A program made the position numbers and the translations under genes. Positions 28,525 through 37,832 of a DNA stretch of 64,000 nucleotides are shown here, one piece after another; the stretch's first letter is position 1; every line of letters begins with the position of its first letter. This DNA is from Microbacterium sp. (GTDB lineage: Bacteria > Actinomycetota > Actinomycetes > Actinomycetales > Microbacteriaceae): the NCBI RefSeq assembly GCF_031178445.1, contig NZ_JAPSIY010000005.1:248001-312000 (forward strand). The letters are read 5' to 3'. The notes beneath the pieces are model-generated. The model was not told the origin of the DNA. It ran no database searches and saw only the letters and a list, made by a program, of their open reading frames with translations.

Positions 28525-31500
28525 TGGGCTGGCACAACCCGAAGCTGACCTGGTCGGACCTGGAGCGCACGCTCAGCGCCCCGACCGAGGCCCCCGCATC
28601 CGCCGAGCCCCCACCGACCCGCGTCGATCCCGGCCCGCTGAGCAGGCACCGTCCGCCCGCCGAGCCGCCGCCGATCGTGCGCCCAACGGACGCCGTGCCG
28701 TACGCCGAGCTGCATGCGCACAGTTCGTACTCCTTCCTCGACGGCGCCTCCTCCCCCGAGGAGCTGCTCGCCGAGGCCGAGGCATTGGGTCTCACCGCCC
28801 TGGCCATCACCGATCACGACGGCTTCTACGGCGCGGCGCGCTTCGCCGAGGCCGCAGAGCTCACCGGGGTGCAGACCGTCTTCGGCGCCGAGCTGTCACT
28901 GGGCGCATCCGACGGTTCGGCGACACCCGAGCGCCGCGGCGAGCCCGACCCCGTCGGCGATCATCTGCTCGTCCTGGCGCGCGGGGTGGAGGGCTATCAC
29001 CGGCTGTCGGGTGCGATCACCCGCGCTCAGCTCCGGGGCGGTGAGAAGGGGCGCCCGCTGTACGACCTCGACGATCTGTCCGAGAGCGCAGGCGGGCACT
29101 GGACGATCCTGACCGGATGCCGCAAGGGCGGCGTGCGCCGGGGACTCGCGCGCGGCGACGCCGAGACCCCGCTGCGCCGGCTGGTCGACCTGTTCGGCCA
29201 GGATCAGGTCGCCGTCGAGCTCATCGATCACGGCGATCCGCTCGACACCAGACGCAACGACGCCCTCGCCGAGCTCGCGAAGAGCCTGGGGCTGCCGGTA
29301 CTGGCCACGAACAACGTGCACTACGCGGCTCCCGAGCGTGCGGGTCTCGCGGAGGCCGTCGCCGCGGTGAGGGCCACTCGCAGCATGGACGAGCTGGACG
29401 GCTGGCTGCCGGTGCACGGCAGCGCGCACCTGCGCAGCGGAGCGGAGATGACCCGCCGCTTCCGCCGCTACCCTGGTGCCGTCGAGAACGGGCTGCGCGT
29501 CGCTGCGGACTGCGCCTTCCCGCTGCGCAGGGCGAAACCCGCCCTCCCGCGGCAGAAGGTGCCCCCTGGCGAGACGCCGATGAGCCACCTGCGCAACCTC
29601 GTGTGGGCTGCTGTCCCCCGGCTCTACCCGCGTCTGGACTCCGACGGTCGCGCGCGCATCGAACGCGAGCTGAACGTCATCGAGGAGAAGGACTTCCCCG
29701 GCTATTTCCTCATCGTGCACGGAATCGTCGAGGAGGCGCGACGTCGCGGCATCCTGTGCCAGGGGCGGGGTTCGGCGGCGGCGAGCGCGGTCTGCTATCT
29801 GCTGGGCATCACCGCGGTCGACCCCATCCTGTACGGGCTGCCCTTCGAGCGCTTCCTCGCGACGACGAGGAACGAGGAGCCCGACATCGACGTGGACTTC
29901 GACTCCAGTCGCCGTGAGGAGATCATCCAGTGGGTGTACCGCGAGTACGGCCGGGAGCGGGCGGCCCAGGTGGCGAACGTCATCCAGTACCGGCCCAAGA
30001 ACGCCGTACGCGACATGGCAAGGGCGCTCGGCCACTCCCCGGGTCAGCAGGACGCCTGGTCGAAGCAGGTGGACGGCTGGGGCGCCGGCCTCGAGCCGGC
30101 CGAGGGCAACGACATCCCCGGCGATGTGCTCTCGTACGCCGGTGAGCTGCTCAAGGCCCCCCGGCATCTGGGCATCCACTCCGGAGGCATGGTGCTCACC
30201 GCGCGACCGGTGGGCGAGGTGGTGCCGGTGGAGCACGCCCGGATGGCGGACCGCACGGTGATCCAGTGGGACAAGGACGATGCCGCCTGGATGGGACTGG
30301 TGAAGTTCGATCTGCTCGGGCTCGGGATGCTGGCCGCACTGCGGCACTGCTTCGACCTGATCGAGCAGTCCACTGGCGAGACCTGGACGCTGCAGTCGCT
30401 GCCCAAGGAGGAGCCTGCGGTGTACGACATGCTGTGCCGGGCGGACTCGATCGGGGTGTTCCAGGTCGAGTCGAGGGCTCAGATGGGACTGCTGCCTCGG
30501 CTGCAGCCGAGGGCGTTCTATGAGCTGGCGATCCAGATCGCCCTGATCCGTCCCGGTCCGATCCAGGGCGGTGCCGTGCACCCGTTCGTCAGGCGCAAGC
30601 TCGGCCAGGACGCTGTGACCTACGCCCATCCCGTGCTCGAGCCGGTGCTGGAGCGCACTCTGGGCATCCCCGTGTTCCAGGAGCAGCTGATCCAGATGGC
30701 CACGGTGCTCGGCAACTGCACGGCCGATGAGGCGGATCTGCTGCGCAGGGCGATGGGGTCCAAGCGCGGGCTGGAGAAGATCGACCGTATCCGCGATTCG
30801 CTGTACGCCGGCATGGCGGAGAAGGGCCTGAGCGCGGAGGCCGCCGACCGCATCTACGCGCAGATCCAGGCGTTCTCGAACTTCGGGTTCGCCGAGTCGC
30901 ACTCGCTGTCGTTCGCACTGCTCGTCTACGCCAGCTCATGGGTAAAGCTGCACTACCCGGCGGCTTTCCTGGCCGGTCTGCTGCGATCGCAGCCGATGGG
31001 GTTCTACTCGGCGTCCTCGCTCACCGCCGACGCCCGTCATCACGGCGTGCGGGTACTGCGGCCCGACCTGCATGCCTCCGGTGCACTGGACGGACTGGAG
31101 CGCATCGAGGACGGACCGGCTCCCACCGGCCTCGACTCCTGCCTCGTCACCCCGCAACCGCCGCCTGGCGCCTTCGATCGTCAGGCTCCCGACGAGTCCG
31201 CGGCACACCGCCGCGACGGCCGGTTCGCGGTGCGGCTCGGGCTGAGCGGCATCCGCGGCATCGGCGAGGCGCTCGCGGAGCGCATCGTGGCCTCACGTGA
31301 GCAGCACGGCCCGTTCCGCGACCTGCACGACCTGGTTCGCCGCGCTGACGCCACCGCGGCTCAGCTGGAGGCCATGGCGACGGCGGGGGCGTTCGAGTGC
31401 CTGGGCCTCAGCAGGCGCGAGGCGATCTGGCTGGCAGGAGCCGCGGCCGACGACAGGGCGCGCTTCCTGCCCGGCACGGCCGTCTCCGTGCAGCCGCCGC

Positions 31501-31928
31501 TGTTCGCCGACCAGACCGGCTACGAGCGGCTCGCCGCCGACCTGTGGGCTACCGGGGTCTCGACGGACGACCACCCGATGACGCACTTCCGCTCCGAGCT
31601 GCAGCAGCGCGGAGTGCTCTCCTCCGAGCGGTTGCACGCGCACGAGGTGGGTCGCAGGATCGAGGTCGCCGGCATCGTCACGCACCGGCAGCGACCGGCG
31701 ACGGCCTCAGGGGTGACTTTCCTCAACCTCGAGGATGAGCACGGCCTGGTCAACGTGGTCTGCTCGACCGGGGTGTGGAACCGCTACCGCCGGGTGGCGC
31801 GCGACTCCCCCGCCTTGATCGTGCGCGGCATCCTGGAGCGCTCCCCCGAGGGCGTGGTCAACGTGCTCGCCGACGCCTTCGAGGATCTGCGCACCGGCCT
31901 GGCGCACCGATCGAGAGACTTCCGGTGA
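28524..31928 (+). CDS. dnaE2: Error-prone DNA polymerase DnaE2
   Basis: C-family polymerase that carries out damage-induced mutagenesis. 1134 residues. The PHP domain starts AELHAHSSYSFLDGASSPEEL near residue 62, and the polymerase core has the acidic EEPDIDVDFDSSRREEIIQW. PHP, palm, HhH (GIRGIGEALAERIVASR) and OB-fold (EVAGIVTHRQRPA) parts are in the expected order. ATG 28524 overlaps the imuB stop (TGATG). Last gene of the three-gene mutasome operon. Confidence 0.95.
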   Translation: MGWHNPKLTWSDLERTLSAPTEAPASAEPPPTRVDPGPLSRHRPPAEPPPIVRPTDAVPYAELHAHSSYSFLDGASSPEELLAEAEALGLTALAITDHDGFYGAARFAEAAELTGVQTVFGAELSLGASDGSATPERRGEPDPVGDHLLVLARGVEGYHRLSGAITRAQLRGGEKGRPLYDLDDLSESAGGHWTILTGCRKGGVRRGLARGDAETPLRRLVDLFGQDQVAVELIDHGDPLDTRRNDALAELAKSLGLPVLATNNVHYAAPERAGLAEAVAAVRATRSMDELDGWLPVHGSAHLRSGAEMTRRFRRYPGAVENGLRVAADCAFPLRRAKPALPRQKVPPGETPMSHLRNLVWAAVPRLYPRLDSDGRARIERELNVIEEKDFPGYFLIVHGIVEEARRRGILCQGRGSAAASAVCYLLGITAVDPILYGLPFERFLATTRNEEPDIDVDFDSSRREEIIQWVYREYGRERAAQVANVIQYRPKNAVRDMARALGHSPGQQDAWSKQVDGWGAGLEPAEGNDIPGDVLSYAGELLKAPRHLGIHSGGMVLTARPVGEVVPVEHARMADRTVIQWDKDDAAWMGLVKFDLLGLGMLAALRHCFDLIEQSTGETWTLQSLPKEEPAVYDMLCRADSIGVFQVESRAQMGLLPRLQPRAFYELAIQIALIRPGPIQGGAVHPFVRRKLGQDAVTYAHPVLEPVLERTLGIPVFQEQLIQMATVLGNCTADEADLLRRAMGSKRGLEKIDRIRDSLYAGMAEKGLSAEAADRIYAQIQAFSNFGFAESHSLSFALLVYASSWVKLHYPAAFLAGLLRSQPMGFYSASSLTADARHHGVRVLRPDLHASGALDGLERIEDGPAPTGLDSCLVTPQPPPGAFDRQAPDESAAHRRDGRFAVRLGLSGIRGIGEALAERIVASREQHGPFRDLHDLVRRADATAAQLEAMATAGAFECLGLSRREAIWLAGAAADDRARFLPGTAVSVQPPLFADQTGYERLAADLWATGVSTDDHPMTHFRSELQQRGVLSSERLHAHEVGRRIEVAGIVTHRQRPATASGVTFLNLEDEHGLVNVVCSTGVWNRYRRVARDSPALIVRGILERSPEGVVNVLADAFEDLRTGLAHRSRDFR

Positions 31929-31937
31929 CGGCTTCGA

Positions 31938-32831
31938 TCAGCCGCCGTCGCGCCCTGAGGCGTCCGCCGACCAGATCGCCTCCGTCTCGACGAAGCCCTC
32001 CCTGGTGTACAGGCGCCGCGCCGCATCATTGCTGCCGAACACGTTCAGCGCGAGCAGCGGCAGGCCTGCATCGCGTGTGTGCGCCGCGGCCGCTCGCAGA
32101 GTCTGAGTCCCGTATCCGAGTCCGCGCACCGACTCGCGCATCTCGATGTCGTAGATGAATGCGAGCTCGGTTTGGAAATGCACCCACAGCAGGCCGACGG
32201 GCCGAGCATCCCGATCCTGCACGATCCAGAGCTTCTCTCCGGGAGTGTCGAGTCCTTCGGGCAGCATCCGCGCCATGCTGGCCTCAGCCTCCGCCATCGC
32301 CGCCTCGGCGTCGACGACGGCGCCGTTGGCAAGCAGCTCGTCAGCGTAGCTTCGCGCACCTTCGGCCAGGTAGTCGTCGAACTCGGCGGTCGTCATCGGC
32401 CGCGTCGTGATCCCCTCCGGCGGCGCCATGCCGCTCACCTCGCGCTGCATCTTGGTCGCTATCCGACGCACCGGGGCCGCATCAGCCAGCGCTGCCGCGA
32501 AACCGTCACCGCGGAACGCGCTGAATGCCACGGTGTCCGTCATCCCTGGCTGCGAGGCGAGTTCCCGGATAGCGTCCCATGCGGCGTGCGCATCGCCGTC
32601 GCGGGCTTCGATGTCGCCGAGCACGGTCGGCGGACCACCGGGCAGAACCCACACCCCGTGGGTCTGCCGGCCGTCCGCCGTCTCGCGCACCCAGAAATCG
32701 CCGTCGCTGGTCTTGAGGGTGCGCGCCTCGACGCCCTCCGCGGCCGAGCGGCGCCGCAGCACCCGTTCGATCGAGGCGTCGATGCGGTGACGCCGCTCCT
32801 GCTCTTCGGTGATCCGCCGCCAACCGCTCAC
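31938..32831 (-). CDS. GNAT-family acetyltransferase
   Basis: 297 residues. The C-terminal 130 residues form a GNAT fold: ITTRPMTTAEFDDYL opening, IYDIEMRESVRGLGYGTQTLRAAAAHTRDAG as acetyl-CoA site, and LNVFGSNDAARRLYTREGF. The N-terminal half is a second, more divergent GNAT-like or accessory region. GTG 32831 overlaps the preceding stop (GTGA), so the two are coupled. Convergent with dnaE2 with only 9 bp between. Substrate unknown. Confidence 0.85.
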   Translation of the reverse strand: MSGWRRITEEQERRHRIDASIERVLRRRSAAEGVEARTLKTSDGDFWVRETADGRQTHGVWVLPGGPPTVLGDIEARDGDAHAAWDAIRELASQPGMTDTVAFSAFRGDGFAAALADAAPVRRIATKMQREVSGMAPPEGITTRPMTTAEFDDYLAEGARSYADELLANGAVVDAEAAMAEAEASMARMLPEGLDTPGEKLWIVQDRDARPVGLLWVHFQTELAFIYDIEMRESVRGLGYGTQTLRAAAAHTRDAGLPLLALNVFGSNDAARRLYTREGFVETEAIWSADASGRDGG

Positions 32832-33208
32832 CAGAATCGCTCCGGAGCCTCCGCGGGCCTGCTGTCCGCTCCGCCCCACCGATCCGACTCCGCCTTCGCA
32901 GCTGCGGCGGCCGCATCGGCATCCATGAGCGCCTGCTCGGCATCGCCGGCAGGATCGGCGCTCAGCACGACAAGCGTCGTCTCCGGCCCGCGTACGGTGT
33001 CCGCCACTGTGCAGTCGCGCACCTGCGCGCGCCAGACCACGACCCTCTCACGCGGCACCTCGCGCAGTCGGTACCGGATGCCGCGATCGAGGTCGTGCAC
33101 GGCGACCACCTCGCCGGCGTCCGTCTCGTCTCGACGCACCTGCACGATCTCCACCCGATTGCCGCGCGGCACTGGAGCGGATGCCGCGATGACCAGCGTT
33201 GTCTCCAT
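32828..33208 (-). CDS. Hypothetical protein upstream of the acetyltransferase
   Basis: 126 residues. Beta-rich first 85 residues (VEIVQVRRDETDAGEVVAVHDLDRGIRYRL, ERVVVWRAQVRDC) followed by an Ala-rich helix. No family recognised. TAGAGT lies exactly six bases before ATG 33208, so transcription is probably leaderless. Coupled to the acetyltransferase through a GTGA overlap. Confidence 0.72.
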   Translation of the reverse strand: METTLVIAASAPVPRGNRVEIVQVRRDETDAGEVVAVHDLDRGIRYRLREVPRERVVVWRAQVRDCTVADTVRGPETTLVVLSADPAGDAEQALMDADAAAAAAKAESDRWGGADSRPAEAPERFW

Positions 33209-33318
33209 GACCACACTCTAAGCGCGTCAGGTGGGTACGGGGCGGCAGTGCGAGGTCGCGAGGTCAAGCGCAAAGTTCTGGCCCTGTAGCGTTGAATCCA
33301 CACGCGGAAGGGATGGGC

Positions 33319-35526
33319 ATGACGACGAGGGCCGAACTCAGAGCGTCGACCCGCAGACCTCGCCGGCTCCTTCGCGGCGTGCTGTCGGCGCTGGTGATTC
33401 TGCTGTGGCTCGCCGGCGCCTCCTTCGGCGGACCGCTGTTCGGCAAGATCGACGAGGTCTCCTCGAATGATCGCGCCGCCTATCTGCCCGAGTCCGCTCC
33501 TGCCACCACCGTGCAGAACGCCCTCGACGACTTCCTTGGCTCGGATTCGATCCCCGCAGTCGTGGTCTTCGAGTCGGACGCCGAGATCGACGACGCGCTG
33601 CTTGACCGCCTGAGCACAGCTCTGGAGGATGCGATGGCGGCGGAAGGCGTGAGGGACGAGGCATCGCCCGTCCTCGTCTCCGAAGACGGGCTGGCCGCGC
33701 AGGCCTTCGTGCCGATCGATTCCGGCGCCGATGTCGGCGACGTCTCTGCGGCGCTGTCGTCGGGTCTGCGCGAGGCGGTGCCAGACGGCGTCACCGTGCA
33801 CATCACCGGTCCCGCCGGTTTCACCGCCGACCTGATCGCCGGCTTCGCGGGTATCGACGGCATCCTGCTGCTCGTCGCGCTCCTCGCGGTGCTCCTGATC
33901 CTCGTCATCGTCTACCGTTCGCTGCTGCTGCCGGTGATCGTGCTCAGCACGAGCCTCTTCGCCCTGTGCGTGGCGCTGCTCGTCGTGTGGTGGGCGGCGA
34001 AGTTCGAGTTCCTGCTGCTCAGCGGCCAGACGCAGGGCATCCTCTTCATCCTCGTCATCGGAGCCGCCACCGACTACTCCCTGCTGCTGGTTGCGCGATT
34101 CCGCGAGGAGCTGCGCAGCACACAGGATCGCTGGCAGGCTGTCCGGGCGGCGTGGAAGGGCTCCGTCGAACCGATCCTCGCCTCCGGCGGGACGGTGATC
34201 GCGGGCCTGCTCTGCCTGCTGCTGAGCGAGCTCAAGTCGAACAGCACGCTGGGCCCGGTGGCGGCGATCGGCATCGTCTTCGCGATGCTCTCCGCACTCA
34301 CACTGCTGCCCGCCCTGCTGGGCGTCTTCGGCAGAGCGGCGTTCTGGCCGCGCCGGCCCAGGTTCGAGCCGCAGCAGGTCTCCGAAGAGAACCCGCTCGA
34401 GGGGCGCGGCCTGTGGCAGCGTCTCGCCCGCGGCATCCGTCGCCGTCCTCGTCTCAGCTGGATCTCGACGGCCGTCGTGCTCGCGATCGCCGCCGTCGGG
34501 GTGCTCCAGCTCGACGCGCGCGGCGTGCCGCAGTCCGACCTGGTGCTGGGCGCTTCCGAGGCGCGCGACGGGCAGGAGGTGCTCGGCGAGCACTTCCCTG
34601 GTGGCTCCGGCAGCCCGGTGTACGTCCTCGTGGACGAATCACGCATGCAGGACGCCGCGGATGTGCTGCTCGCGGACGACGGCGTGGACGGCGTCTCGGT
34701 CACCGCGTCGGATTCGCCCTCGGGCAGCGCGCCCGTGACCGAGGACGGTGTGACCGCCTTCGGCCCGCCCGGCACCCCCGCGGCCGAGCCGACCGTGGTC
34801 GACGGGAACGTGCTGCTGCAGGGCACGCTGACCGACGCCGCCGACTCTCCTGCTGCCGAGCAGACCGTCGTCGACCTGCGGGCAGAGCTCGACGGCATCG
34901 GAGCGGCCGTCGGCGGCGTGACCGCCACCGCGGTCGATACGAACACGGCCTCGATCCACGATCGCAACCTGATCATCCCCGTGATCCTGGTCGTCATCCT
35001 GATCATCCTCATGCTGCTGCTGCGTTCGATCCTCGCGCCGGTGCTGCTGATCCTCACCACCGTGCTGTCGTTCGGCACGGCGATGGGCGTGGCCGCGGTG
35101 CTGTTCAACGGGGTCTTCGCGTTCCCGGGTGCGGATCCTGCCGTGCCGCTGTTCGGGTTCGTCTTCCTGGTCGCGCTCGGCATCGACTACAACATCTTCC
35201 TGATGACACGCGTGCGCGAGGAGTCGCAGAAGCACGGAACCCGGGAGGGGGTGCTTCGCGGGCTCGCCGTCACGGGTGGTGTGATCACCTCGGCCGGGCT
35301 CGTGCTGGCCGCGACGTTCGCCGCCCTGTCGGTGATCCCCATCCTGTTCCTGGTGCAGATCGCCTTCATCGTGGCCTTCGGCGTGCTGCTCGACACCTTC
35401 GTGGTGCGCTCGCTGCTCGTCCCCGCTCTCTCGTACGACATCGGCCGCGCCATCTGGTGGCCGTCGAAGCTCGCCCGGCGCACTGCCGAGCGAAGCGCCC
35501 CCGCGCCCGACGGGATGCCGCGTTGA
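33319..35526 (+). CDS. MMPL/RND-family membrane transporter
   Basis: 735 residues. Twelve predicted transmembrane helices arranged as TM1, large extracytoplasmic loop, TM2-6, then the repeat. Loops run from about 45 to 180 and about 405 to 565. Family segments FILVIGAATDYSLLLVARFREEL and FLVALGIDYNIFLMTRVREES carry the intramembrane Asp-Tyr pairs used for proton relay. ATG 33319 has GAAGGG six bases upstream. Probable export of a lipid or hydrophobic compound; no partner gene identifies the substrate. Confidence 0.92.
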   Translation: MTTRAELRASTRRPRRLLRGVLSALVILLWLAGASFGGPLFGKIDEVSSNDRAAYLPESAPATTVQNALDDFLGSDSIPAVVVFESDAEIDDALLDRLSTALEDAMAAEGVRDEASPVLVSEDGLAAQAFVPIDSGADVGDVSAALSSGLREAVPDGVTVHITGPAGFTADLIAGFAGIDGILLLVALLAVLLILVIVYRSLLLPVIVLSTSLFALCVALLVVWWAAKFEFLLLSGQTQGILFILVIGAATDYSLLLVARFREELRSTQDRWQAVRAAWKGSVEPILASGGTVIAGLLCLLLSELKSNSTLGPVAAIGIVFAMLSALTLLPALLGVFGRAAFWPRRPRFEPQQVSEENPLEGRGLWQRLARGIRRRPRLSWISTAVVLAIAAVGVLQLDARGVPQSDLVLGASEARDGQEVLGEHFPGGSGSPVYVLVDESRMQDAADVLLADDGVDGVSVTASDSPSGSAPVTEDGVTAFGPPGTPAAEPTVVDGNVLLQGTLTDAADSPAAEQTVVDLRAELDGIGAAVGGVTATAVDTNTASIHDRNLIIPVILVVILIILMLLLRSILAPVLLILTTVLSFGTAMGVAAVLFNGVFAFPGADPAVPLFGFVFLVALGIDYNIFLMTRVREESQKHGTREGVLRGLAVTGGVITSAGLVLAATFAALSVIPILFLVQIAFIVAFGVLLDTFVVRSLLVPALSYDIGRAIWWPSKLARRTAERSAPAPDGMPR

Positions 35527-35539
35527 GAACGGGTTCGTC

Positions 35540-35974
35540 ATGAGGATCTGGTCGCTGCACCCGCATCACCTGGACAGAGCCGCGCTGGTGGCCTGCTGGC
35601 GCGAGACGCTGCTCGCGCAGGCGGTGCTCGCCGGGCGTACTCGCGGATACACGCGGCACCCCCAGCTGGAGCGGTTCCGGGCGCAGCCGGACCCGGTGCT
35701 GCTGGTCGGCGCGTACCTGACGGGGCTCGCCGGCGAGGCGGACGCCCGCGGCTATCGCTTCGACCGCACCCGCATCCTCTCCCCCGCTGAGCCGGCCGCC
35801 GAGCTCCCGGTGACACAGGGTCAGCTGGCCCTCGAATGGGGCCATCTCGGCGCCAAGCTGCTCGCGCGCAGCCCCGCCGATGCCGAACGATGGCGACGGG
35901 CCGCGCCCGCCCCGCACCCGCTGTTCCACGTCGTACCCGGCGATGTGGAGCCGTGGGAGCGGGCAGTCCCCTGA
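35540..35974 (+). CDS. Pyrimidine dimer DNA glycosylase-like protein (T4 endonuclease V family)
   Basis: 144 residues. Opens MRIWSLHPHHLDRAALVACWRE and has GYTRHPQLERFR and WGHLGAKLLARSP, matching the Pyr_excise family that includes the UV-damage glycosylase/AP lyase of phage T4. The usual N-terminal Thr nucleophile is not evident after Met, so catalysis should be regarded as unproven. It follows the MMPL gene by 13 bp and may share its transcript. Confidence 0.83.
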   Translation: MRIWSLHPHHLDRAALVACWRETLLAQAVLAGRTRGYTRHPQLERFRAQPDPVLLVGAYLTGLAGEADARGYRFDRTRILSPAEPAAELPVTQGQLALEWGHLGAKLLARSPADAERWRRAAPAPHPLFHVVPGDVEPWERAVP

Positions 35975-36017
35975 AACAGACCTCGTGTCGCGGCCGCGTC
36001 GGGCGTAGCGTCGGAGT

Positions 36018-36443
36018 ATGAGCATCGACGCTTCGGACCGCGCCGCCGTCTCCCACTTCATCCGGGTGTGCGGGTCCGGTGTCGTGGCCACCATCGGGCC
36101 GGATGCCGAGCCGCAGGCGGCCTACGTCGGGATCACCGCCGACGACAGCGGCGTCGTCGTGTTCGACGCGATGATGGACTCCCGCAAGGTGGCCAATATC
36201 AGGGAGCGCCCGGCCGTGGCGCTCGCCATCACAGGCGCCGATACGACCGTGCAGCTGGAGGGCCGGGCGCGGATCACCCATGACGAGGAACGCTGGAGGC
36301 TCGGCGAAGCGTACAGCGAGAGGTTCCCCGGCTCGCGGGCGCTGGACGTCGGCTTCGCTCTCATCGCGGTCGACGTCGCCTGGGTGCGCGTGTACGACGC
36401 AGCGGCGCATCCGCCGCACGTGACCGAGGCGCACTGGAACTGA
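36018..36443 (+). CDS. Pyridoxamine 5'-phosphate oxidase-family protein
   Basis: 141 residues of the split-barrel flavin-binding family: FIRVCGSGVVATIGPDAEPQAAYVGI, VVVFDAMMDSRKVANIRERPAVALAI, QLEGRARI. Short family members bind FMN, F420 or haem and act on diverse substrates. TAGCGT lies six bases before ATG 36018 (leaderless pattern). No substrate indicated by neighbours. Confidence 0.85.
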   Translation: MSIDASDRAAVSHFIRVCGSGVVATIGPDAEPQAAYVGITADDSGVVVFDAMMDSRKVANIRERPAVALAITGADTTVQLEGRARITHDEERWRLGEAYSERFPGSRALDVGFALIAVDVAWVRVYDAAAHPPHVTEAHWN

Positions 36444-36560
36444 CCCGGCGACGACTTAGGCGCGACCGGTCGGCCTGTCAAGGGCGTCGGGCCTGGAACG
36501 GTTCGTGCGTATGGTCGTGTGCGTCGCTGATCGCGACGTCCACGATCGAAGGAGGCTGAG

Positions 36561-36821
36561 ATGCCCAACCAGCCGGAACTCAAGGACGAAGAGCTGTACG
36601 AGAAGCTGCGCGACGACGGCGCGTCCAAGGAGAAGGCGGCGCGCATCTCGAACGCCGCGGCCCGCGACGGACGCTCGAGCGTCGGCAAGCGCGGCGGCGA
36701 ATCGGAGGACTACGAGGACCGCACGGTCGACGAGCTGCGCAAGCGCGCGAAGGAACTCGGGCTTGAGGGCTATTCCGGAAAGCGCAAGGACGAATTGATC
36801 CGGATGCTGCGCGACCACTGA
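36561..36821 (+). CDS. Small Rho-N/SAP-like domain protein
   Basis: 86 residues, highly charged. The C-terminal 35 residues (DRTVDELRKRAKELGLEGYSGKRKDELIRMLRDH) form the helix-extended-loop-helix of Rho N-terminal and SAP domains, which bind nucleic acid. The first half (LYEKLRDDGASKEKAARISNAAARDG) is a conserved helical region in small actinobacterial proteins. Strong SD AAGGAGG six bases before ATG. Probable DNA- or RNA-associated stress protein; inferred. Confidence 0.85.
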   Translation: MPNQPELKDEELYEKLRDDGASKEKAARISNAAARDGRSSVGKRGGESEDYEDRTVDELRKRAKELGLEGYSGKRKDELIRMLRDH

Positions 36822-36907
36822 GACCCGCTGCACGCGTGGGTACGCGCGCGTTTTCCCGATCGACGCGCGGCGCGATCAAGGTACTGCTGACCCATTGATC
36901 GCCGGAG

Positions 36908-37195
36908 TCATTCCTCGCGCTCAGCCGAGAGCTGTTCCCGCAGCCCCGCATTCTCGTCTTCGAGTTCGAGGACCCGCCCGATGCCGGCGATGTTCATCCC
37001 CTCGTCACGCAGTCTTCCGACTCTGCGCAGCCTGTCGATGTCCTCGTCGCTGTACCGGCGAGTCCCCCCGTCGCTGCGTGACGGCGTGAGCAGGCCCTTG
37101 CGCTCGAAGAGGCGCAGCGTTGCCTCCGGCATGTCGACGAGCTGTGCCGCGACGGCGATCCCGTAGAGCGGGGTGCGTGTGTCTCGTTCTGCCAT
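36908..37195 (-). CDS. MerR-family regulator, HspR-like
   Basis: 95 residues. MerR domain YGIAVAAQLVDMPEATLRLFERKGLLTPSRSDGGTRRYSDEDIDRLRRV followed by a short coiled coil (ELEDENAGLREQLSAEREE). Size and position, divergent from hsp20, match HspR-type repressors of heat-shock genes, although the dnaK operon is not here. Likely controls the intergenic operators at 37224-37280. Confidence 0.86.
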   Translation of the reverse strand: MAERDTRTPLYGIAVAAQLVDMPEATLRLFERKGLLTPSRSDGGTRRYSDEDIDRLRRVGRLRDEGMNIAGIGRVLELEDENAGLREQLSAEREE

Positions 37196-37218
37196 GTCTG
37201 AGAGTTTCCTTGAAGACG

Positions 37219-37247
37219 TTGCGTAGATCGCGAACTTGATCTATAAC
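37219..37247 (+). promoter_or_regulatory. hsp20 promoter overlapped by an inverted repeat
   Basis: -35 TTGCGT (37219-37224), 17-bp spacer, -10 TATAAC (37242-37247). TAGATC (37224-37229) and GATCTA (37238-37243) form an inverted repeat inside the core promoter, a natural repressor site for the divergent MerR protein. Inferred. Confidence 0.6.
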
Positions 37248-37263
37248 AAATCTACATCCAGCA

Positions 37264-37280
37264 ATGCAGGTTTCCTGCAT
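37264..37280. promoter_or_regulatory. Perfect palindrome in the hsp20 5' leader
   Basis: ATGCAGG-TTT-CCTGCAT, 7-bp arms with a 3-bp centre, lying between the predicted transcription start and the hsp20 SD. It could be a second operator or an mRNA hairpin. Confidence 0.5.
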
Positions 37281-37323
37281 CCGAATAGTACCCCGTTTCG
37301 GGGCGGCATGAAAGGAGAACAAC

Positions 37324-37746
37324 ATGGCAATGGCCTTCGATCCGATCAGTCAGCTCGATCGTCTCGCTGCGAGCGTGCTGGACTCCGTCCGCTCTCCCCG
37401 GCTCATGCCGGTGGACCTGTTCCGCGACGGTGACAAGTACGTTCTGCACGCAGATCTGCCCGGAGTCGACCCCGGGTCGATCGACGTCGACATCGACGGC
37501 AGTCAGCTGTCGATCCGTGCGCAGCGCACGGCTGACAGCGGGGAGGGCTCGCGGTGGCTCGCGCGCGAGCGCAGTGCTGGGTCCTTCCTGCGCCAGTTCA
37601 CGCTCGGGGACGGCGTGGACGTCGAGCGCATCAGCGCCTCGTACGAGAACGGCGTGCTCTCCGTGATCATCCCTGTGAGCGAGCGCGCGAAGCCGCGCAA
37701 AATCGCCATCGAATCCGCAGGGCACCGTCAGGAGATCGCCGCCTGA
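37324..37746 (+). CDS. Hsp20 small heat-shock protein
   Basis: 140 residues. Alpha-crystallin domain from about 25 to 125: MPVDLFRDGDKYVLHADLPGVDPGSIDVDIDG, then LRQFTLGDGVDVERISASYENGVLSVIIPV and the C-terminal ISERAKPRKIAIE-type segment. ATP-independent holdase. AAAGGAG SD before ATG 37324. Divergent from the HspR-like gene and followed by a terminator. Confidence 0.95.
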   Translation: MAMAFDPISQLDRLAASVLDSVRSPRLMPVDLFRDGDKYVLHADLPGVDPGSIDVDIDGSQLSIRAQRTADSGEGSRWLARERSAGSFLRQFTLGDGVDVERISASYENGVLSVIIPVSERAKPRKIAIESAGHRQEIAA

Positions 37747-37754
37747 GACCGGTG

Positions 37755-37785
37755 GGGCGAGGACGGCCGATGGGCGTCCTCGCCC
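37755..37785. terminator. Terminator after hsp20
   Basis: GGGCGAGGACG (37755-37765) pairs with CGTCCTCGCCC (37775-37785), an 11-bp perfect stem 9 bp after the stop. Confidence 0.8.
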
Positions 37786-37832
37786 GCCGTTCCCTTCCCC
37801 ACCCGGCCCTCGACCACCGAAGGATGTTTGCG

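Noticed and set aside
28896..30902. 668-codon minus-strand frame
   Set aside because: Antisense to dnaE2, biased composition, no start signal or domain.
32962..34593. 543-codon minus-strand frame
   Set aside because: Antisense to the MMPL transporter and next gene; Arg/Glu/Gln-rich shadow.
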